Source: Janthinobacterium lividum
Lineage (GTDB): Bacteria; Pseudomonadota; Gammaproteobacteria; Burkholderiales; Burkholderiaceae_D
Length of the DNA stretch: 64,000 bases
Reading direction: 5' to 3'
NCBI RefSeq assembly: GCF_034424625.1
Contig: NZ_CP139976.1
Coordinates: 2,604,001-2,668,000 of the forward strand
Numbering within the stretch: the first letter of the stretch is position 1; each line of letters begins with the position of its first letter. Positions 8,473 to 15,646 of the stretch are shown in pieces. The position numbers and the translations under genes are program-made. The notes below the pieces were generated by a model. That model ran no database searches and was not told where the DNA came from. It was given only the letters and a program-made list of their open reading frames with translations.

Positions 8473-9534
8473 TTAGTTGTGCTCGATGCCGAGCAGGGTA
8501 TTGATCTGCTGCGCGCTGACGGGGGCGCCGGCGAAGTCGTCGAAGATCTTGTCGGTCACGGGAATGATGTGGGCATTGATGAAGGCCACGCCTTCACGCG
8601 CACCCACTTCCTGGTCCTTCAGGCAGCATTCCCATTCCAGCGTGGCCCAGCCCGCGTAATCGTTTTGCGCCATCTTCGAGAAAATCGCCTTGAAGTCGAC
8701 CTGGCCATCGCCCAGCGAGCGGAAGCGTCCGGCGCGGTTTTCCCACGACTGGTAGCCGCCGTAGATGCCTTGCCGTCCTGTCGGATTGAATTCCGCATCC
8801 TTCACATGGAACATGCGGATGTGGTCTTTATAAATGTCGATGAATTCCAGGTAGTTCAGCTGCTGCAGCACGAAGTGGCTCGGATCGAACAGCATCTTGC
8901 AGCGCGGGTGGCGGCCCACGCGTTCATAAAACATCTCGAAGCTGATGCCGTCATGCAGGTCTTCGCTCGGGTGGATTTCGTAGCACAGGTTGATGCCCTG
9001 TTCTTCGCACACGTCGAGGATGGGCAGCCAGCGGCGCGCCAGTTCGTCGAAGGCCGCCTCGATCAGGCCGGGCGGGCGCTGCGGGAACGGGAATAAATAT
9101 GGCCAGGCGAACGAACCGGAGAACGTGCCCATGTCGGTCAGGCCCAGGCGCTTCGATGCCATGGCCGCCAGTTTCACTTGCTCGATGGCCCACTCGGTGC
9201 GCGCCGCCGGCTGGCCGTGCAGGTGTGCCGGCGCAAAGCTGTCGCACAGCGCGTCGTAGGCCGGGTGCACGGCCACCAGCTGGCCGAGGATATGCGTCGT
9301 CAGTTCGCTGATGACGAGGCCATGGCTGGCCAGCATGGCGACCAGGTCGTCGCAGTATTGCTGGCTGTGCGCCGCTTGCGCCACGTCGAACAGGCGCGCA
9401 TCCCAGGCGGGGATCTGCAGGGCCTTGAAGCCCATGCCGGCCGCCCACTCGGCGATGGCGGGCAGGGTGTTGAAGGGCGCCGTATCGGCGGCGAATTGTG
9501 CCAGGTGCAGGCTTGGTCCTTGGATGGTTTTCAT
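8473..9534 (-). CDS. Sugar phosphate isomerase/epimerase family protein (xylose isomerase-like TIM barrel)
   Basis: A 353-residue AP-endonuclease-2-type TIM barrel. Candidate metal ligands lie in the expected strands: YEIHPSED (Glu/His), MLFDPSHFV (Asp/His), MFHVKDAEF (His/Asp) and TLEWEC (Glu). Such proteins isomerise or epimerise sugars or inositol-like compounds. It is first in a three-gene operon with two hydrolases, which suggests an ester- or ether-linked sugar-like compound is opened and then isomerised. GGAG precedes the ATG, and the palindrome at 9549-9564 lies just upstream. Confidence 0.88.
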   Translation of the reverse strand: MKTIQGPSLHLAQFAADTAPFNTLPAIAEWAAGMGFKALQIPAWDARLFDVAQAAHSQQYCDDLVAMLASHGLVISELTTHILGQLVAVHPAYDALCDSFAPAHLHGQPAARTEWAIEQVKLAAMASKRLGLTDMGTFSGSFAWPYLFPFPQRPPGLIEAAFDELARRWLPILDVCEEQGINLCYEIHPSEDLHDGISFEMFYERVGRHPRCKMLFDPSHFVLQQLNYLEFIDIYKDHIRMFHVKDAEFNPTGRQGIYGGYQSWENRAGRFRSLGDGQVDFKAIFSKMAQNDYAGWATLEWECCLKDQEVGAREGVAFINAHIIPVTDKIFDDFAGAPVSAQQINTLLGIEHN

Positions 9535-9548
9535 ATCGGCTCCTATTG

Positions 9549-9564
9549 TTTGTCGATCGACAAA
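9549..9564. promoter_or_regulatory. Perfect 16-bp palindrome, probable operator
   Basis: TTTGTCGATCGACAAA is perfectly symmetric. It is 15 bp upstream of the isomerase start, just above its ribosome site, and 110 bp from the divergent TetR gene. A repressor bound here would block the isomerase-hydrolase operon. The adjacent TetR protein is the simplest candidate binder; a LacI or GntR protein elsewhere is also possible. Confidence 0.6.
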
Positions 9565-9674
9565 GAATAGGCGAAATTTTCCCTTCGGTCAAGCCCGTGA
9601 TGCAAAATAAATCGGGAACGCGCCGTGGGCGCCAGGCGTTATACTGGCCGCCACTTCGCAAGCAGAGGATCAAG

Positions 9675-10280
9675 ATGGCAGGAAGACCGAGGGAATTTGA
9701 CCGCGCGCTGGCGCTGGCAAAAGCGCGCGACGCGTTCTGGACGCGCGGCTACGAGGGTGTATCGATGGCCGACCTGGTGGCGGCGCTGGGCATCGCCTCG
9801 GCGCGCATCTATGCGGCGTTCGGCTCGAAGGAGCAGTTGTTCCGCGAAGCCGTGGAATTGTATGAAACGGGAGAAGGCGCTTTTGCCGTGCATGCGCTGG
9901 CGGCCAGCCTGAATGTGCGCGACGCGGTGGCGCGCATGCTGGAAGAAGCGGTGCTGCTGTACACGCGCAGCGGCCAGCCGCAAGGCTGCATGGTGGTCAC
10001 GGCCGCCACGAATACGAGCGCGGAAAACGCGGGCATCGCCGACTGGCTGGCGCAGCACCGCCGCGCACGCACGCAAGCTGTCATCGAACGCCTGCGCGCG
10101 GCGCAGCAGGCGGGAGAATTAAAAGGGGAGGCGGACGTGCAGGCCTTGGGCGACTACTATGCGGCCTTGCTGCATGGCCTGTCGGTGCAGGCGCGCGACG
10201 GCATTCCCGCCGAACGGCTGCTGGCGCTGATTGCGCCGGCGATGGCGCCTTTGGTGCTGGAAATGCAAAAACCAGACTAG
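9675..10280 (+). CDS. TetR/AcrR family transcriptional regulator
   Basis: A 201-residue regulator. The N-terminal HTH (about residues 7-53) reads RALALAKARDAFWTRGYEGVSMADLVAALGIASARIYAAFGSKEQLF, and the C-terminal ligand domain resembles the TetR_C subgroup with QPQGCMVVTAATNTSAEN. The ATG follows AGAGGATCAAG. It is divergent from the isomerase-hydrolase operon, the usual arrangement for a local repressor whose ligand is a substrate of the operon. Confidence 0.9.
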   Translation: MAGRPREFDRALALAKARDAFWTRGYEGVSMADLVAALGIASARIYAAFGSKEQLFREAVELYETGEGAFAVHALAASLNVRDAVARMLEEAVLLYTRSGQPQGCMVVTAATNTSAENAGIADWLAQHRRARTQAVIERLRAAQQAGELKGEADVQALGDYYAALLHGLSVQARDGIPAERLLALIAPAMAPLVLEMQKPD

Positions 10281-10312
10281 CGTGTCGATAGTCGCCGTGG
10301 ATGTTTGCTGCC

Positions 10313-10684
10313 TCAGGTCTTGACGTCGATCAGGCTGCCCAAGGCCTGGTCGGCCGCCTTGACGACATTCGCCGATAAATTAAAGCCGGCCTTGTAGACG
10401 AGGTTATCCGTCAGCTCGGACGCGAGGCCCACGCCGTTCGGCCGGCTTTCCGCCGCCTTGGCCGCATTCGCGTTGGCACCGCTGACGCTTTCGCTGGCGG
10501 CCAGCTTGCGTCCTTCGACAGACAGGGTAACGCCAGTGCCAGCCGGGCTGGCTTCCTGGAACTCGGCTTGTTGCGGCTGGAAGCCCGGCGTGTTCGCATT
10601 GGCGATATTGTTGGCGGCCACATCCAGCGCGCGCTGGTTGGCGGTCAGCCCCGAGGTACCGGTGGTGAGGGCGGATATGGACAT
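10313..10684 (-). CDS. Stand-alone flagellar basal-body rod-like protein
   Basis: A 123-residue protein. Its N-terminus matches the Flg_bb_rod signature: ISALTTGTSGLTANQRALDVAANNIANANTPGFQPQQAEFQEA. The C-terminus LTDNLVYKAGFNLSANVVKAADQALGSLIDVKT resembles the C-terminal rod signature of FlgB/FlgC/FlgG. It has both ends and almost no middle, and there is no flagellar operon around it. The ATG at 10684 has AAGGAG 6 bases upstream. It may be a minimal rod-like paralogue; incorporation in a flagellum is inference. Confidence 0.75.
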   Translation of the reverse strand: MSISALTTGTSGLTANQRALDVAANNIANANTPGFQPQQAEFQEASPAGTGVTLSVEGRKLAASESVSGANANAAKAAESRPNGVGLASELTDNLVYKAGFNLSANVVKAADQALGSLIDVKT

Positions 10685-10864
10685 GGCAACTCCTTCAGAA
10701 TGCGCCCAGTTTACTCCCGCCAGCGGGAAAAGTGGTTGGTGCAAGGCAACATTTTTTCACGCGGGTGCCTGCCGCAAAAAATAGGTGCATCACGTAATTT
10801 TTTTATATTGTTCTGTGGCATTTCGCTGCCTAGACTGGCAGGGAAGTCATCCACGGAGTCCGCC

Positions 10865-12040
10865 ATTTTTCACCTGTTTCGTCCTATTTTCCTGGGTTTT
10901 CTGCTCAGCCTGCCTTACCTGCCCCTGAAAGCCCAGCTTGCCCATTCGTCACTGCCGCTCGATGTGCGCCTGAACGAGCAGGTCATTATGGTACCGGCCG
11001 GCGATGGCTTGCGCGAGATGCTGGAAACGACGGTGTTCCGTCCAGCCGGCCCCGGCCCGTTTCCCCTGCTGCTGATGAATCATGGCAAGCAGGCCGGCCC
11101 GGCCCGGCTGCAGGCGCGCGAGCGCTTCATCTATATGGCGACCGAATTCGTGCGCCGCGGCTATGCGGTGATGCTGCCCATGCGCGCCGGCTTTGCCCGT
11201 TCCACGGGCGCCTACCGCGATTTCGGCTGCGACATGCTGGGCAATGCCCAGGGCCAGGCGCGCGACATGCTGGCCGCGCTCGCGTATGCGCGCCGCCAGA
11301 GCTGGGTCGACCCGGAACGCATCGTCGTCGCGGGGCAGTCGTATGGCGGCATGGCGGCACTGGCGCTGGCCACCCGGGTGCTGCCCGGCGTGCGCGGCGT
11401 GCTCAATTTTTCCGGCGGCTTGCGCGTCGACATGCCCGGCTGCGACTGGCAAGGGGCGCTGGCCAAGTCCTTCGCCACCATGGGCGCTTACAACCACATT
11501 CCCAGCCTGTGGCTGTATGGCGCGAATGACTCGTATTTTTCGCCGGCCCTGGCGCGGCGGTTGTTCAATTCCTTTACCGGATCGGGCGGCCGGGCGCAAT
11601 TGCTCGCCTATGGTCCGTTCAAGCGCGACGCGCACCTGACCCTGGGCAGCCGCGACGGCGTGGCCGTGTGGTTGCCCGCCACCGAGCGCTTCCTGCGGAA
11701 GATCGGCATGCCGGTGCGCCAGGTCTACCGCGTGGCCGAGGCGCCGTCGCCGCCCGCCACGCATTTCGCGCCGCAGGACGATATCGCCGCGGTGCCCTAC
11801 CTGGAAGAGCAGGGGCGCGCCGCCTACCGCATCTTCCTGGAGAAAACCGCGCCGCGCGCCTTTGCCCTGTCGGCCAGCGGCGCCTGGGGCTGGGCCGAGG
11901 AGGGCGAAAGCCCCGATGTGCGCGCGCTGGCCTCGTGCCAGCGCCGGAGCAGCCTGCCGTGCCAGCTGTATTCCGTCGATGAAAGCGTCGTTTGGCCGGT
12001 CGCCGGCGCCAGCGCGAGCGCCGCCGGCGGCGCGCAATAG
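10865..12040 (+). CDS. Secreted alpha/beta hydrolase (dienelactone-hydrolase/S9-like), probable ATT start codon
   Basis: A hydrolase of about 391 residues. The signal peptide FHLFRPIFLGFLLSLPYL is followed by LPLKAQLA. The fold shows LLLMNHGKQ, RGYAVMLPMRAGFARS, the nucleophile elbow VAGQSYGGMAAL, WLYGANDSYFS (acid) and a histidine at KRDAHLTL. No ATG or GTG lies at the head of the signal peptide. The only placement with a ribosome site is an ATT at 10865 with GGAG 6 bases before it. A TTG at 10808 is in frame but has no site and would spoil the signal peptide. It is probably periplasmic; substrate unknown. Confidence 0.75.
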   Translation: MFHLFRPIFLGFLLSLPYLPLKAQLAHSSLPLDVRLNEQVIMVPAGDGLREMLETTVFRPAGPGPFPLLLMNHGKQAGPARLQARERFIYMATEFVRRGYAVMLPMRAGFARSTGAYRDFGCDMLGNAQGQARDMLAALAYARRQSWVDPERIVVAGQSYGGMAALALATRVLPGVRGVLNFSGGLRVDMPGCDWQGALAKSFATMGAYNHIPSLWLYGANDSYFSPALARRLFNSFTGSGGRAQLLAYGPFKRDAHLTLGSRDGVAVWLPATERFLRKIGMPVRQVYRVAEAPSPPATHFAPQDDIAAVPYLEEQGRAAYRIFLEKTAPRAFALSASGAWGWAEEGESPDVRALASCQRRSSLPCQLYSVDESVVWPVAGASASAAGGAQ

Positions 12041-12152
12041 GCGGGCTGCGCACGATAGTTGTCGCCGAAACGGGGGATGGGCGAATATACTAGACGAAAA
12101 GGGAGGCGTTGCGCTTCCCGTCCGCCCTTATCATCAGCGAGAATTCACCCTT

Positions 12153-13664
12153 ATGGCGTCATCCCCAGAAAACCTCAGCATGGCCGTGTTTTGCGACTTT
12201 GAAAACGTCGCGCTTGGCGTGCGAGATGCAAATTACGAAAAATTCGATATCAAGCCCATCCTTGAACGCTTGCTGCTGAAGGGCAGCATCGTTGTCAAGA
12301 AGGCATATTGCGACTGGGACCGTTATAAAAGTTTCAAGGGCACCATGCATGAGGCGAACTTCGAACTGATCGAAATTCCCCATGTGCGCCAGTCCGGCAA
12401 GAATTCGGCCGACATCCGCCTGGTGGTCGATGCGCTGGACCTGTGCTACACCAAGGCCCACGTCAACACCTTCGTCATCATCAGCGGCGACTCCGATTTT
12501 TCGCCGCTCGTGTCGAAACTGCGCGAAAACGCCAAGCAGGTGATCGGCGTGGGCGTCAAGCAGTCGACCTCCGACCTGCTGGTGGCGAACTGCGACGAAT
12601 TTATTTTCTACGATGACCTGGTGCGCGAGAGCCGCCGCACGGCCGCCAAGCGCGACGCGCGCGAAAGCCCGGCTGCTGCCGCCAAGCGTTCGCCGGACGA
12701 GGAAGTGCGCCGCAAGGAAAAGTACGAGTCGCGCAAGACGGAAGCGATCGAGATGGCTGTCGAAACCTTCGACGCGCTGGTGTCCGAACGGGGCGACAGC
12801 GGCAAGATCTGGGCCTCGATGCTGAAGGAAGCGATCAAGCGCCGCAAGCCCGATTTCAGCGAGTCGTATTACGGTTTCCGTACTTTCGGCAACCTGCTGG
12901 AAGAAGCGCAGACGCGCGGCTTGCTGGAATTTGGCCGCGATGAAAAATCGGGCGCCTATGTCTACCGCAGCAGCGGCCTGGTGGCCGTGCCCGTTGCCGT
13001 GAACGGGGACGCCGCCGGCGAGGCCATCGTTGCCGGCGAGACGGGCGTGACGGCGGAAGAGGGCAATCAGCGCGAAGGCGGCAGCCGCCGCGATTCGCGC
13101 CGCAATGGCCGTGGCGGCCGCAAGCAGAACGAGCAACGCCGCGGCGAGTCCGCACCACAGGCTTTCGTGCCGGTGGCCGACGCGGAAACAGTCGTCGTCG
13201 ATCAATATGCGCCGGCGCCGCAGCCGGAAGTGCAGCACGAAGTGGCCGAAGCCGCCGCCGCAACGGTGACCGAGCTGGCGACGGAAGAAGGCAACGCCAA
13301 GCGCGGTTCGCGCCGCAATGGCCGCGGTGGCCGCAAGAATGGCGATGGCGGGCGTGAAGCGCGTGCCGAAGTTGTCGCCGTCGAGGTGGCGCCGGTGGTG
13401 GAAACCATGCCGGAGCCTGTACCTGAGCCTGTACCTGAGCCGGTAGTGGAAGCGAAGCCGAAGGCCAAGCCGCGCACGCCGGCCCGCAAGGCGGCAGCGG
13501 CGAAGAAACCGGCCAAGAAGGCGGCTGACGTCGTGGTGGAAGCCGCACCTGTCGTTGAAGTGGCGCCGGTGGAAGTGGCCGTTGTGGCCGAAGACAAGCC
13601 AGCCAAGGCGCCGCGCAAGACGCCGGCGCGCCGTCCTGCGCGCAAGAAGGCGGAAGAAGCTTGA
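12153..13664 (+). CDS. NYN-domain and OST-HTH/LOTUS-domain protein with basic repeat tail
   Basis: A 503-residue predicted RNA-binding or RNA-processing protein. The NYN (PIN-like) domain is at about residues 8-155, with acidic residues in VFCDFEN, ADIRLVVDALD and ISGDSDFSPL, as in LabA/DUF88 nucleases. A LOTUS domain follows at about 210-285 (GKIWASMLKEAIKRRKPDFS, YGFRTFGNLLEEA). The tail is low-complexity: two copies of SRRNGRGGRK, a PVPEP tandem, and Ala/Lys/Pro stretches like histone H1. NYN plus LOTUS is a known bacterial pairing (LOTUS binds structured RNA or G-quadruplex), with the target unknown. The start at 12153 has only a weak purine-rich site. Confidence 0.88.
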   Translation: MASSPENLSMAVFCDFENVALGVRDANYEKFDIKPILERLLLKGSIVVKKAYCDWDRYKSFKGTMHEANFELIEIPHVRQSGKNSADIRLVVDALDLCYTKAHVNTFVIISGDSDFSPLVSKLRENAKQVIGVGVKQSTSDLLVANCDEFIFYDDLVRESRRTAAKRDARESPAAAAKRSPDEEVRRKEKYESRKTEAIEMAVETFDALVSERGDSGKIWASMLKEAIKRRKPDFSESYYGFRTFGNLLEEAQTRGLLEFGRDEKSGAYVYRSSGLVAVPVAVNGDAAGEAIVAGETGVTAEEGNQREGGSRRDSRRNGRGGRKQNEQRRGESAPQAFVPVADAETVVVDQYAPAPQPEVQHEVAEAAAATVTELATEEGNAKRGSRRNGRGGRKNGDGGREARAEVVAVEVAPVVETMPEPVPEPVPEPVVEAKPKAKPRTPARKAAAAKKPAKKAADVVVEAAPVVEVAPVEVAVVAEDKPAKAPRKTPARRPARKKAEEA

Positions 13665-13684
13665 TTGACACCCCCAAAGCAGGT

Positions 13685-13717
13685 ACCGGGGGCGGACCCT
13701 CAGGGTCCGACCCCGGT
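13685..13717. repeat. REP-like GC-rich palindrome
   Basis: Two 16-base arms (left 13685-13700, right 13702-13717) are complementary except one position, with a single-base loop. The core GGGTCCGACCCCGG resembles the dispersed GGTCnGACCC repeats common in betaproteobacterial intergenic regions. It lies 20 bp after the NYN-LOTUS gene and may also end its transcript. Confidence 0.6.
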
Positions 13718-13798
13718 CTTTCTATTGGGGGGAAGTTGCTTCACCTGGCCCCCAAGCGTGTACGATGAGCCTGTCTTTAACGCGGCAGGCGGTGATGC

Positions 13799-14416
13799 AT
13801 GTATTACGGTGAACGCTTCAACAGCATTTCCCATACGGTGGGCGCCGCGCTGGCGGCCATCGGCGGCGTCATCCTGATCGTCGTGGCGGCCCGCACGGGC
13901 GATGCCTGGAAAATCGTCAGCTGCAGCGTGTATGCTGCCATGCTGCTCACCCTGTACCTCACTTCCACCCTGTACCACAGCGTGCGCGGCAAGGCCAAGG
14001 CCGTGCTGCAGCGGCTCGACCACTGCGCCATCTACCTGCTCATCGCGGGGACCTACACGCCATTCATGCTGGTGACCCTGCGCGGGCCCTGGGGCTGGTC
14101 GCTGTTCGGCGTCGTGTGGGGCCTGGCCCTGCTTGGCATCGTGCAGGAATATGTGTACGCGAAAGGCGCGCGCATCCTGTCACTGGTGATTTACGTGGCC
14201 ATGGGCTGGCTCATCGTCATCGGCATCAAGCCGCTGCTGGCGGCGCTCGAGTGGAATGGCTTCCTGTGGCTGGTGGCAGGCGGCCTGTGCTACACGGGCG
14301 GCATCGCTTTCTATGCCACCGACCACAAGCTGCGCCATGGCCATGGCATCTGGCATTTGTTCGTGCTGGCCGGCAGTAGCTGTCATTTTATCGCCATTTT
14401 GTTCTACGTTGCCTGA
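13799..14416 (+). CDS. Hemolysin III family (PAQR-like) membrane protein
   Basis: A 205-residue protein with seven predicted membrane segments, the usual length for the family. Signature residues are present: the N-terminal ERFNSISHTVGA, the SxxYH motif in TSTLYHSV, LDHCAIYLLIAGTYTPF, and the C-terminal HGIWHLFVLAGSSCHF. The His and Asp residues of this motif set coordinate zinc in PAQR relatives. The hemolysin name is historical; bacterial members have been linked to lipid and membrane homeostasis. The start at 13799 is preceded by GGCGGTG. It stands alone between the REP-like element and the LysR gene. Confidence 0.92.
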   Translation: MYYGERFNSISHTVGAALAAIGGVILIVVAARTGDAWKIVSCSVYAAMLLTLYLTSTLYHSVRGKAKAVLQRLDHCAIYLLIAGTYTPFMLVTLRGPWGWSLFGVVWGLALLGIVQEYVYAKGARILSLVIYVAMGWLIVIGIKPLLAALEWNGFLWLVAGGLCYTGGIAFYATDHKLRHGHGIWHLFVLAGSSCHFIAILFYVA

Positions 14417-14430
14417 CGTTGGCTGCTGCC

Positions 14431-14458
14431 TTCACTGTTGCCATGATTCCATTATAAT
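14431..14458 (+). promoter_or_regulatory. Candidate sigma-70 promoter for the LysR gene
   Basis: TATAAT at 14453-14458 with TTCACT at 14431-14436 and a 16-bp spacer, 49 bp before the LysR ATG. The -10 is perfect and the -35 weak, as often seen for autoregulated LysR genes. Confidence 0.5.
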
Positions 14459-14507
14459 GGCGCGATATGTGAAAATAGCGCAACAATGCGGCAATAATAA
14501 GGCAACA

Positions 14508-15389
14508 ATGGATATCAATTCGGACGACCTGAAAATCTTCGTCACCGTCATCGACAGCGGCACCCTGAGCGCGGCCGCCGTGCACCTGGGACAAACCACC
14601 TCGGGCGTCAGCCGCGCCCTGTCGCGCCTGGAAGACAAGCTGGCCACGTCGCTGCTGACGCGCACCACGCGGCGCATGGAGCTGACGGAAGAGGGGCAGC
14701 TGTTCCTGGACAAGGCGCGCGCCATCCTCGCGTCGATGGAAGACGTGGAAGAATCGATCCGCATCCGCCGCCAGAAGCCGGCCGGGCGCCTGTCCGTCGA
14801 TGCGGCCTCGCCCTTCATGCTCCATTGCGTGGTGCCCCACGTGGCGGAATTTCGCGCCATGTACCCGGACATCCGCCTGGAGCTGACCAGCAACGACCAG
14901 ATCGCCGACCTGCTCGAGCACCGCACCGACATCGCCATCCGCATCGGCGCCCTGGTCGATTCGACCCTGCATGCGCGCCCCCTCAGTGCCAGCCCGCTGC
15001 ACGTGCTGGCCACGCCCGCCTACCTGGCGCGCCACGGCACACCGGCCACGCCGGAAGCGCTGTCCGGCCATGCGCTGCTGGGCTTTGCGCAATATGAACT
15101 GGGCAATAGCTGGCCGCTGCGCCACGAAGCCGGCAACAGCCTGCAGATCGTGCCCGCGCTGGCCGCGTCCAGCGGCGAAACCCTGCGCCAGCTGGCCCTG
15201 CACGACCAGGGCATCGTCTGCCTGTCCGACTTCATGACGAAGGACGACATCGCGGCCGGCCGCCTGGTGCAGGTGCTGCAGCCGTTCTATACGGGCTACC
15301 GCCAGCAGATCCACGCCGTCTACTACCGCAACACGCAGCTGGCGCAGCGCATCAGCTGCTTCCTGGAGTTCCTGCAACAGAAGCTGTAA
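14508..15389 (+). CDS. LysR family transcriptional regulator
   Basis: A 293-residue LysR regulator. The N-terminal winged helix (residues 1-62) reads DLKIFVTVIDSGTLSAAAVHLGQTTSGVSRALSRLEDKLATSLLTRTTRRMELTEEG; the substrate-binding domain follows and contains VDAASPFMLHCVVPHVAEFRAMYPDIRLEL, IAIRIGALVDSTLHARPL. It resembles the broad DsdC/YafC-like clade. No divergent target gene is present: hemolysin III upstream is on the same strand, so the target cannot be inferred. The downstream zinc-ribbon gene starts 9 bp after the stop and may be cotranscribed. Confidence 0.92.
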   Translation: MDINSDDLKIFVTVIDSGTLSAAAVHLGQTTSGVSRALSRLEDKLATSLLTRTTRRMELTEEGQLFLDKARAILASMEDVEESIRIRRQKPAGRLSVDAASPFMLHCVVPHVAEFRAMYPDIRLELTSNDQIADLLEHRTDIAIRIGALVDSTLHARPLSASPLHVLATPAYLARHGTPATPEALSGHALLGFAQYELGNSWPLRHEAGNSLQIVPALAASSGETLRQLALHDQGIVCLSDFMTKDDIAAGRLVQVLQPFYTGYRQQIHAVYYRNTQLAQRISCFLEFLQQKL

Positions 15390-15397
15390 GGCAGGGC

Positions 15398-15646
15398 ATG
15401 AAGACGAAGAGCATGGAGTGTCCCACCTGCGGCGAATATGGCGACCTGCTGCACGCAACGGTCAAGAAGACGGGGCAGGCGGTGATCGTTTGCACGGAAT
15501 GCGACTTGCTGTGGATGCATCCGCAACAGGACATCGATCCGGCCCGCGCGCTCGACGTGGCGTCGTTTCTCGAGCAAGCGGGCATTGAGCCCGATTGGCA
15601 GGAACTGCAATTTGGTGCCAGGGTGCCGCCGCCGGCTACAGCATGA
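15398..15646 (+). CDS. Small zinc-ribbon protein
   Basis: An 82-residue protein with two CxxC pairs, CPTC (residues 8-11) and CTEC (32-35), spaced as in rubredoxin-like zinc ribbons, then a helical tail ending VPPPATA. It begins 9 bp after the LysR stop. Its last 11 bases overlap the stop of the convergent c-di-GMP gene. The function is not recognised. Confidence 0.7.
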   Translation: MKTKSMECPTCGEYGDLLHATVKKTGQAVIVCTECDLLWMHPQQDIDPARALDVASFLEQAGIEPDWQELQFGARVPPPATA

